DNA from: CAZGMN01 sp964645765
GTDB taxonomy: Bacteria > Acidobacteriota > Aminicenantia > Aminicenantales > Aminicenantaceae
Assembly (NCBI GenBank): GCA_964645765.1
Contig: CAZYBE010000073.1
Span: 1 to 5,398 of the forward strand
Direction: 5' to 3'
Length of the DNA: 5,398 bases
In this document: piece by piece, positions 1 to 5,137 of the stretch
How positions within the stretch are numbered: position 1 is the first letter of the stretch
Layout: each line of letters starts with the position of its first letter
Made by a program: the position numbers and the translations under genes
Notes under the pieces: generated by a model
What the model was told of the DNA's origin: nothing
The model's database searches: none
What the model saw: the letters and a program-made list of their open reading frames with translations, nothing else

Positions 1-902
1 TAGAGAGAGACAAGCCTTTGAAACTCCTTCTCATCGTAGAAAGAGCATTTTCCCTCGCCGAACCCCTTTGCTACTTCAACCACAAACCTGACAGCCATTT
101 CGATATCAACGGCGTGGCTGGCTCCTGTGGCACAGCCCGGGACTGCAACTTCGGTCGTAATCGCCACTCCAACCACTGGCGCGTAAGTCACAGTCGAAGG
201 CTGCATGATGCTGTTGAGATGGTAGACCTCATTCCCGTATGGAGTTATGTCTTGGGTAGTGATCGGAAAAACAACCGGCAGTTTTCCTGTCACAATCTGC
301 ATGATGTCCAGCAAATCCTCGCTGACTCGCAGAATGTAGGCATCTTTGACAGTAGGGGAGATGGCAAATCCGCGACAGTTAATGATTCGGTTCCCTTTAG
401 TCGTGTCAACAGAGAGAATTGCCTCCATCCTTTCGTCCACCTCGAACCTATTCATGACATCAACCGACACCGGCGAACCCATGAAGGGAACAGGGTCGTG
501 GGGAATGATCGGCGAGTGGGGACTCAGATGAGTGGCGATGATGGCGTCACCGTGAAGCACGTCTCCTTTTTTTCTCATCTCGGCAAGCTTTGCTGCTGCG
601 GCTAGAGCCGTTATCGCTCCATCAGCGTCAGAGACAAGGCCGATCTTATGGGGTCTTGCTCCTATTCCCCCAAGACGTCCGATAATGCCTATTGTTCGAG
701 CTTTTCCTCCCTTTGATTTTCCAGCTTTTCCCCTTAGCAGGAGCTTCACAAATTGTGTCTCTCCTTCATCACCGACAGCCTTTCGTGTTTCAATTTCTGT
801 CTCATCTAAGCCACGGGATTGAAAAAATTCTTTTATCTCTGATTCTCTGATGACTGGGCTATCCAGAAGCTCGTAAACCTCGATCACCTGTTTTAAGGCC
901 AT
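1..902 (-). CDS. DUF1177 family protein, 3' end cut by window edge
   Basis: Reading leftwards from ATG at 902-900, the frame is open for 300 codons to the window edge and ends in the partial codon TA-, so the true end (stop or Tyr) is not visible. The protein starts MALKQVIEVYELLDSP and matches my recollection of the DUF1177 family, whose members are about 300 residues, so it is almost complete. Recognisable blocks are GIIGRLGGIGARP (about 72-84), SDADG (91-95), a His-rich stretch with H125, H129 and H135, FMGSP (140-144), DTTKGNRIIN (166-175), FPITTQDITPYGN (212-224) and GCATGASH (256-263). There is no signal peptide or membrane segment, so it is probably cytosolic. The biochemical role of the family is unknown to me. 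The conserved His and Asp residues would suit a metal or phosphate-binding enzyme, but that is inference. The start is fixed by AAAAGGAG seven bases upstream. The gene diverges from the kinase. Confidence 0.9.
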   Translation of the reverse strand, partial: MALKQVIEVYELLDSPVIRESEIKEFFQSRGLDETEIETRKAVGDEGETQFVKLLLRGKAGKSKGGKARTIGIIGRLGGIGARPHKIGLVSDADGAITALAAAAKLAEMRKKGDVLHGDAIIATHLSPHSPIIPHDPVPFMGSPVSVDVMNRFEVDERMEAILSVDTTKGNRIINCRGFAISPTVKDAYILRVSEDLLDIMQIVTGKLPVVFPITTQDITPYGNEVYHLNSIMQPSTVTYAPVVGVAITTEVAVPGCATGASHAVDIEMAVRFVVEVAKGFGEGKCSFYDEKEFQRLVSL

Positions 903-909
903 GACTTTA

Positions 910-917
910 CTCCTTTT
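910..917 (-). promoter_or_regulatory. Ribosome binding site of the DUF1177 gene
   Basis: On the minus strand the bases read AAAAGGAG, ending seven bases before the ATG at 902. This is a near-ideal Shine-Dalgarno sequence at ideal spacing and decides the start codon. It contrasts with the kinase gene, which has no comparable site. Confidence 0.85.
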
Positions 918-945
918 CAGGCAAGATTTTCATTGCTGCGAATAG

Positions 946-974
946 AGAATAATTAAAAAAGCAAAAATCGTCAA
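946..974 (-). promoter_or_regulatory. Sigma-70-like promoter of the DUF1177 gene
   Basis: On the minus strand, TTGACG (974-969) is followed by exactly 17 bases and then TATTCT (951-946). The -35 box matches consensus at 5 of 6 positions and the -10 box at 4 of 6. Transcription would start near 939 and give a leader of about 37 bases ending in the strong ribosome binding site. The spacer is T-rich. The call rests on box match and spacing only. Confidence 0.6.
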
Positions 975-990
975 TCTAAAAGAGGAGATC

Positions 991-1050
991 AATCTATAGG
1001 GGATTGGCCCTTTTATTTGCAATCAAAAAGGGGATAGTCCTTTTTTATTT
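991..1050. repeat. Tandem pair of imperfect ~30-base repeats (possible operator)
   Basis: Copy A (991-1018) and copy B (1021-1050) lie head to tail with two bases between them. Both have the order AATC, a short A/T run, GGGGAT, three variable bases, CC, a T run and ATTT. Copy B also contains an inverted repeat, AAAAAGG (1025-1031) with CCTTTTT (1039-1045). The pair starts about 17 bases upstream of the DUF1177 -35 box, where an activator could bind, and lies well upstream of the kinase promoters. Starts 30 bases apart are close to three helical turns. An operator role is inference. Confidence 0.5.
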
Positions 1051-1130
1051 TCTCGGCACAGAAAAAAGCGGAGAGTTCAATAAAGAATTGACCAAAAAAA
1101 ATCTCAGGTTAAAAGCATCACTGATCATAT

Positions 1131-1149
1131 GAACGCATGAGCGCATACA
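1131..1149. repeat. Short tandem repeat GAACGCATGA / GAGCGCATAC
   Basis: Two ten-base units sharing GA-CGCAT, offset by nine bases, sit just upstream of the -35 box at 1155. The palindrome TCATATGA (1125-1132) touches the first unit. The position fits an activator site for the kinase promoter, but two short copies are weak evidence. Confidence 0.3.
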
Positions 1150-1154
1150 GTTAA

Positions 1155-1183
1155 TTGACATCAAATTTCCCCTATGATATACA
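1155..1183 (+). promoter_or_regulatory. Kinase promoter P1, sigma-70-like with extended -10
   Basis: A perfect TTGACA (1155-1160) is followed by 17 bases and TATACA (1178-1183), with TG at 1175-1176 giving an extended -10 element. The predicted start is near 1190, leaving a leader of about 88 bases before the kinase ATG. The -10 box itself is only a 4 of 6 match, offset by the perfect -35 and the TG. An alternative promoter, P2, overlaps it downstream. Confidence 0.65.
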
Positions 1184-1227
1184 TTTCCCACTGGGGAATT
1201 GAGGAGTTATAATAAATTATTGGGGAA
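1166..1227. promoter_or_regulatory. Cluster of TTCCC / GGGAA boxes over the kinase promoters (candidate operator)
   Basis: Four related boxes occur here: TTCCCC (1167-1172), TTCCCA (1185-1190), GGGGAA (1193-1198) and GGGGAA (1222-1227). The middle two form the 14-base palindrome TTCCC-ACTG-GGGAA (1185-1198), which covers the presumed P1 start site and the P2 -35 box. The C/G runs stand out in AT-rich DNA. The layout fits a repressor or dual regulator, which is inferred. I do not recognise it as the site of a known regulator. Confidence 0.4.
1185..1213 (+). promoter_or_regulatory. Alternative kinase promoter P2 with perfect -10
   Basis: A perfect TATAAT (1208-1213) has TTCCCA (1185-1190), a 4 of 6 match to the -35 consensus, 17 bases upstream. 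Transcription would start near 1220, about 58 bases before the kinase ATG. The -35 box is the left arm of a TTCCC/GGGAA palindrome, so a protein bound there would compete with polymerase. P1 and P2 could be alternatives under different conditions; this is inference. Confidence 0.45.
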
Positions 1228-1263
1228 GGTCGATAGAGCGTAACTCAATGAGGCTTTTTTCCC

Positions 1264-1278
1264 TTTTTTGAGAAAAAA
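1264..1278 (+). promoter_or_regulatory. T6-GAG-A6 inverted repeat at the kinase start codon
   Basis: Six T (1264-1269), GAG (1270-1272) and six A (1273-1278) form an all-AT inverted repeat that ends at the A of the start codon and fills the place where a Shine-Dalgarno sequence would be. Initiation probably relies on an A-rich, weakly structured leader. The A/T runs are also possible slippage sites. A regulatory role is inference; the helix would be weak. Confidence 0.3.
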
Positions 1279-4073
1279 TGATTTCACCCGGTGACAAGCT
1301 CAAGCATTACGAAATCATCAAATCCATCGGCAAGGGAGGCATGGGCGAAGTTTATCTTGCCCGAGACACTATCCTCGACCGGAAAGTTGCCATTAAATTT
1401 CTGCCTGAGGAAATGCAAAGAGATGAAAAAGCCAGAGCTAGGCTTTTAAAAGAAGCGAAGGCAGCCGCCTCGCTCGACCACCCATTCATCTGCAAAATCT
1501 ACGAAACTGGTGAGGCTGCCAGGAAAGTTTTCTTCGTTATGGAATATGTTGAAGGCCGAGATTTGATGCAAAGATTAGAGGAAGGGTCGCTTCCCTTAAG
1601 AGATTCTCTCCAGATGTCTCTGGAAATCGCAGAGGCCTTAGAAGAGGCTCATAATAAAGGAATTGTCCACCGTGACCTAAAGCCTTCCAACATCATGATC
1701 ACACCTCAGGGCCACATCAAAGTCATGGATTTCGGTCTGGCAAAACATGTCGTGCATGAAGGCGAAGCAGACATCACCAAAACTTTAACCCAAACATCTC
1801 TCACTGGCGAGGGCGCAATTGTCGGCACTGTTGCTTATATGTCACCTGAACAAGCTCGAGGTGAAGCCGTCGACGCTAGAAGTGATATCTTTTCTTTAGG
1901 AATCATCATCTACGAGATGACAACAGGGAGATATCCTTTCTCCAAAGCCAGTCCATTAGAGACTCTGACTTCTATTCTCAGGGATGCTACACCTCCTCCC
2001 AATATAAAACCAAAGATGATGAATCCGGTGCTTAGCCCCATCCTGCGCAAAGCCTTAGCCAAGGAACCCGATAGCCGATACCAGAAGGTAGCTGATCTTG
2101 CTGTCGATATTCGAAAGCTGCTAAGAGAGACTGTTGGAGGACCTCGCATTCTTCTCCGTGGATGGCCGGTGATTGTCGGTGCTATCTTAATCGTCACCAT
2201 GCTGCTGACCGGCATCTGGTGGTTCGTACTGCGCGGTAAGGTGAGCACACCAGCAAAAGGACCAGAGCCGATCTCTGTCCTCATTGCTGATTTCCAGAAT
2301 CAAACCGGCGACCCTATTTTTGATGGTACACTCGAACACGCATTGGGTATAGGCTTGGAAGGAGCCCCTTTTATTTCCATTTACAACCGTGCTCAAGCAC
2401 GTGAACTCTTGAATAAACTCGATCCAGAAGCTGGTGCCCACCTTACCTCAAAGAATGCTCAATTACTGTGCCGAAGAGAAGGAATTAACATCGTTGTTTC
2501 TGGTTGGATCGCACCGAGTAGCGACGGATTTGCCATCAGTGCTTGGGCTTTGGATCCAGTAAAATCTGAACGGGTTGCCGAGGCCTCTGAAACAATCAAA
2601 GCAAAAGCTGATGTGCTTAATGCAGCTCAATCGCTGGCAAATGATCTGAGATCAGATTTAGGCGATATCCCTCCCGAATCAGCTAAAGCTCTCGGCATGG
2701 AAACCTTCACGGCTTCATCGTTGGAAGCCATGAAGCTCTATGCTAATGCCCAGGATCTTGCAGCACTCGGCAAAGATGAAGAAGCAATCCCAGTCTATCT
2801 TGAGGCAATTAAAAAAGACCCGAATTTAGGGCGTGCATACGCTGGATTAGCTGTGTGTTATCGGAACCGAAGAGAAGACGGTGAGGCGCTTAAGTATTAC
2901 GAAAAAGCAATGGCTCTCATCGACCAAATGACTGACCGCGAGAAGTATAGGACGCGGGGAGGTTACTATTTTCTAAACAAAAATTATAAACAAGCAATCC
3001 AAGAATACAGTGCACTCAGGGAGCAATATCCATCTGATTCCGCAGGAGACACGAATCTCCCTCTTGCCCTTTTTTTCACGAGAAATATGCAGAAAGCGCT
3101 TGAGGAAGGACAACGTGCAGTAGACCGTCATCCTGGGAGGATTACTCCTTGGAATAACCTAGTGTGGTACGCTATGGCAGCTGGAAAATTTGATAAAGCA
3201 GAGCAGGAAGTGCATAAAATACTGGAACAAAACCCAAAATTCCCTGATGCCCATGTGTGTCTCGCCCTCATAGAGCTTGAAAAAGGCCGTAATGATAAAG
3301 CAGCTGAGGCGTACCAGAAACTTGCGTCTTTTGGTAAATACGAAGCATCATGGGCTTCAACGGGTTTGGCCGATCTGGCACTCTATGAAGGCCGCTTGAG
3401 TGATGCCAAGAATATTCTTGAGAAAGGAATTGCCGAGGACTTAAAAAACGATGATAAGGGCTCTGCTGCCCATAAATATACAATGCTCGCTCGAACACTT
3501 CTTCTTCGGGAGAAAAAAGCCCAGGCTGTGGATGCTGCTGACCGCGCGGTTGAATTAAGCAGAAAAGACAGTAGTATTCTCTTTGCTGCTGCACAAATTT
3601 ATGTCAATGCAGGAGAAGAAGAAAAAGCACGCAGCCCTGTTCAAGCACTCAAAGATCTCGTTCAATCCGAGCCTCAAGCCTACGCCAGGTTAATAGAAGG
3701 TGAGCTAAGTTTGTCGAAAGGTAATACAGCAGAAGCTATAAAATATTTCCAGGAAGCCCAGACTTTCGTTGATACATGGTTTGGACATTTTGCTTTAGGA
3801 AGGGCATACCTCGAGAGTGAGGAGTATATAGAAGCTCATTCGGAGTTTGAATTATGCTTGAAGCGTTATGGAGAGACCACTGCGATTTTTCTCAACGACC
3901 TCCCAACCTTCAGCTATTTTCCTCCGGTTCTCTACTGCTATGCCCGAGCTCAAGAGGCCCTGAACAGCCCTGGAGCAAAAGAATCCTACCAAAAATTCCT
4001 CAAAATTAAGGAAAAGGGCGATGAAGGCGATCCTCTAGTCGAGGATTGCTTGCGCAGGCTAGCCTTGCTCTAA
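1278..4073 (+). CDS. Transmembrane Hanks-type Ser/Thr protein kinase with TolB-N/FlgO-like domain and TPR repeats
   Basis: This 931-residue protein has an intact kinase domain (about 10-285): glycine loop IGKGGMGEV (17-25), ATP-anchoring K40 in VAIK, probable helix-C partner E59, catalytic loop HRDLKPSN (131-138, base D133), DFG (151-153), a Ser/Thr-rich activation loop with GTVAYMSPEQ (183-192), D203 in DIFSLG and the late conserved R267. SPE replaces the usual APE. One membrane helix (about 296-318, WPVIVGAIL onward) puts the kinase in the cytosol and the rest outside the inner membrane. Residues about 332-460 (ISVLIADFQNQTGDPIFDGT onward) resemble the TolB-N/FlgO-like domain of acidobacterial kinases. 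From about 483 to 912 follow some eleven TPR-type repeats, probably protein-binding. It likely senses or scaffolds partners outside and phosphorylates proteins inside; target and signal are unknown. The start is fixed by an in-frame TGA at 1269 and because the next Met lies in the glycine loop. No Shine-Dalgarno sequence is evident. Confidence 0.95.
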   Translation: MISPGDKLKHYEIIKSIGKGGMGEVYLARDTILDRKVAIKFLPEEMQRDEKARARLLKEAKAAASLDHPFICKIYETGEAARKVFFVMEYVEGRDLMQRLEEGSLPLRDSLQMSLEIAEALEEAHNKGIVHRDLKPSNIMITPQGHIKVMDFGLAKHVVHEGEADITKTLTQTSLTGEGAIVGTVAYMSPEQARGEAVDARSDIFSLGIIIYEMTTGRYPFSKASPLETLTSILRDATPPPNIKPKMMNPVLSPILRKALAKEPDSRYQKVADLAVDIRKLLRETVGGPRILLRGWPVIVGAILIVTMLLTGIWWFVLRGKVSTPAKGPEPISVLIADFQNQTGDPIFDGTLEHALGIGLEGAPFISIYNRAQARELLNKLDPEAGAHLTSKNAQLLCRREGINIVVSGWIAPSSDGFAISAWALDPVKSERVAEASETIKAKADVLNAAQSLANDLRSDLGDIPPESAKALGMETFTASSLEAMKLYANAQDLAALGKDEEAIPVYLEAIKKDPNLGRAYAGLAVCYRNRREDGEALKYYEKAMALIDQMTDREKYRTRGGYYFLNKNYKQAIQEYSALREQYPSDSAGDTNLPLALFFTRNMQKALEEGQRAVDRHPGRITPWNNLVWYAMAAGKFDKAEQEVHKILEQNPKFPDAHVCLALIELEKGRNDKAAEAYQKLASFGKYEASWASTGLADLALYEGRLSDAKNILEKGIAEDLKNDDKGSAAHKYTMLARTLLLREKKAQAVDAADRAVELSRKDSSILFAAAQIYVNAGEEEKARSPVQALKDLVQSEPQAYARLIEGELSLSKGNTAEAIKYFQEAQTFVDTWFGHFALGRAYLESEEYIEAHSEFELCLKRYGETTAIFLNDLPTFSYFPPVLYCYARAQEALNSPGAKESYQKFLKIKEKGDEGDPLVEDCLRRLALL

Positions 4074-4110
4074 ACTCCCAGCGATTCGATGTTTGGCAAT
4101 ATATAATTGT

Positions 4111-4128
4111 ATATTAAATTTTTAATAT
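4111..4128 (+). terminator. Possible weak terminator hairpin after the kinase gene
   Basis: ATATTAAA (4111-4118) and TTTAATAT (4121-4128) are a perfect eight-base inverted repeat starting 38 bases after the kinase stop, followed by a pyrimidine-rich stretch, TCTCTCTTT. The stem has no G-C pairs, so it is a poor intrinsic terminator. It is the only hairpin I see between the kinase and the glycosyltransferase promoter. Confidence 0.25.
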
Positions 4129-4265
4129 TCTCTCTTTAGAAACAATATAATATCCTTTCATAGAAGTTCAATTTTAACTATCAAAATATTTATCGCATAA
4201 TTTTTAAATAGAAATTTGTATTCTTTTTTTATTTTCTGCCTCTACGAAAAAAGTGTGTTCTTAAT

Positions 4266-4294
4266 TTGACATGTTATTTTTAGTTTGTTATTTA
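4266..4294 (+). promoter_or_regulatory. Sigma-70-like promoter of the glycosyltransferase gene
   Basis: A perfect TTGACA (4266-4271) is followed by 17 bases and TATTTA (4289-4294), with TG at 4286-4287 as an extended -10 element. A better -10 match, TTTAAT (4291-4296), lies at the less favoured spacing of 19. The arrangement mirrors kinase promoter P1, including the TTAAT before the -35 box. Transcription would start near 4301. In DNA this AT-rich, chance matches to -10 boxes are common. Confidence 0.5.
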
Positions 4295-4308
4295 ATTCAG
4301 GGGCAATT

Positions 4309-4341
4309 ATGATTAAGATTAAAATGAGTCGAGATGATTAA
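4309..4341 (+). other. Possible ten-residue leader ORF overlapping the glycosyltransferase start
   Basis: ATG at 4309 opens a short frame, MIKIKMSRDD, that stops at TAA (4339-4341), eight bases inside the glycosyltransferase gene and in a different frame. AGGGG (4299-4303) lies five bases before this ATG and is a better ribosome binding site than anything directly before the glycosyltransferase ATG. It could deliver ribosomes to the main start by translational coupling, or be chance. If transcription starts near 4301, this Shine-Dalgarno sequence would be at the very 5' end, which weakens the idea. Confidence 0.2.
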
Positions 4342-4984
4342 TCGCAGTTCCATGAATAATAGCGGCAGAGAAAGAGCTTTTAAAAAGGTTGTAGTTGTTA
4401 TGCCTGCCTTTAATGCCGAATTGACCTTAGAAAGAACATATAGAGATATCCCGGAAAAATGTGTAGATGAAATCATTCTTACAGATGATTGTAGCTCAGA
4501 TAAGACCGTTGAAATAGCTGAAGAATTAGGACTCACAGTCCTCCGCCATGAAAAGAGTAGAGGTTATGGCGCTAGTCAAAAGACTTGCTACGATGCTGCT
4601 CTTAAAAGAGGAGCAGAAGTGGTTTTTATGATTCATCCTGATTACCAATATGATAGTCGGCTTATTCGCTATGCTTTGGGATTCCTCAAGACTAAAGTCT
4701 GTGATGTCATCGTAGGCTCGAGAATTCGATCTCGACATGAAGCCCTTACTGGGGGGATGCCTCTTTACAAGTACTTCAGCAACCGTTTTTTAACTACAGT
4801 GGAGAATATAGTTTTAGGTCAAAATCTGGGTGACTTTCATTCTGCTTTTCGCTGTTATACAAGCGAAGTTTTGAAAATAATCCCTTACAGGAATAATTAT
4901 GATGATTTTGTGTTCGATTCGGAATTTCTAACTCAATCTGTTTATTTCGGATTTAAAATCGGCGATGCACCTGTTCCCTGCTGA
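4334..4984 (+). CDS. Family 2 glycosyltransferase, C-terminally truncated by a premature stop
   Basis: The visible frame encodes 216 residues of a GT-A fold, family 2 glycosyltransferase of the dolichyl-phosphate-mannose-synthase-like type. It would transfer a sugar from a nucleotide-sugar donor to an unknown acceptor, often a lipid carrier or cell-surface glycan. Motifs are VVVVMPAFNAELTLE (19-33), the nucleotide-binding DDCSSDKT (51-58), EKSRGYGASQKTCY (73-86), the metal-binding region HPDYQYD (101-107, D103 and D107), GSR (128-130), GDFHSAFR (166-173) and DDFVFDSEF (190-198). The catalytic core is thus present. The product ends at DAPVPC, where relatives I recall continue with RYF. The same frame after the TGA (4982-4984) encodes that continuation, so the stop looks like a recent mutation. 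The start at 4334 is the first in-frame Met, with only a weak GAG upstream; Met7 (4352) is an alternative. It is AT-richer than the other two genes. The truncated form may or may not be active. Confidence 0.85.
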   Translation: MINRSSMNNSGRERAFKKVVVVMPAFNAELTLERTYRDIPEKCVDEIILTDDCSSDKTVEIAEELGLTVLRHEKSRGYGASQKTCYDAALKRGAEVVFMIHPDYQYDSRLIRYALGFLKTKVCDVIVGSRIRSRHEALTGGMPLYKYFSNRFLTTVENIVLGQNLGDFHSAFRCYTSEVLKIIPYRNNYDDFVFDSEFLTQSVYFGFKIGDAPVPC

Positions 4985-5137
4985 TATTTCAAGGAAGCAT
5001 TGTCTATCAATTTTTCGGCAAGCATAAAATATGGCCTCTAGACTATGTTGGTTATGGTTAAGTACATCCTTCAGAAGTTAGGGTTATTCAAATTTAAGAT
5101 GTTTTATCCTAATTCGAAGAAAGGTTTACATTGTTAA
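4985..5137 (+). pseudogene. Remnant C-terminus of the glycosyltransferase, in frame after the stop
   Basis: With no frameshift, the codons after the TGA at 4982 read YFKEALSINFSASIKYGL, then TAG (5039-5041), then TMLVMVKYILQKLGLFKF and on to TAA (5135-5137). This is what I expect at the end of this glycosyltransferase group, where RYF, a SINF block, KYGL, a hydrophobic helix and GLF follow the VPV/VPC residues. Including the two stops, the original gene had about 267 sense codons. An Arg codon CGA giving TGA and a Gln codon CAG giving TAG would each need a single C-to-T change. The tail contains a probable amphipathic or membrane-associated helix. Confidence 0.8.

Larger units (their letters stand above)
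4074..4333. other. AT-rich intergenic spacer
   Basis: These 260 bases hold no gene of useful length. Besides the all-AT hairpin near 4120 and the promoter near 4266, there is a T-run/A-run element (4223-4253): CTTTTTT, about 17 bases, then AAAAAAG. A related element lies at 1040-1068 in front of the kinase promoters. The rest is low-complexity A/T sequence. Confidence 0.6.

Noticed and set aside
18..605. 195-codon plus-strand open frame inside the leftmost gene
   Set aside because: It is antisense to the DUF1177 gene, which has conserved family motifs, a strong ribosome site and a promoter. The plus-strand translation looks like no protein family and has no start signal.
1025..1045. AAAAAGG/CCTTTTT inverted repeat as a terminator
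   Set aside because: No gene is transcribed into it: both neighbours point away. It is better read as part of the tandem repeat or operator.
903..1277. CRISPR array or small RNA gene in the divergent region
   Set aside because: Only two imperfect repeat copies with a two-base gap, no spacers, and no stable GC-rich fold with a terminator.
1910..2441. Two minus-strand open frames across the kinase membrane region
   Set aside because: They lie antisense to an intact, motif-rich kinase gene, have no ribosome sites and give low-complexity translations. They are shadows.
3268..3594. Minus-strand open frame opposite the TPR region
   Set aside because: Antisense shadow of the TPR repeats; Gln- and Ser-rich translation without family resemblance.
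4297..4738. Minus-strand open frames opposite the glycosyltransferase
   Set aside because: They mirror the family 2 glycosyltransferase reading frame and lack start signals.
4982..5041. Selenocysteine (TGA) or pyrrolysine (TAG) readthrough in the glycosyltransferase
   Set aside because: Relatives have Arg at the TGA position, and two different stops in one gene would need two recoding systems. No SECIS-like hairpin is obvious after the TGA. Decay is simpler.
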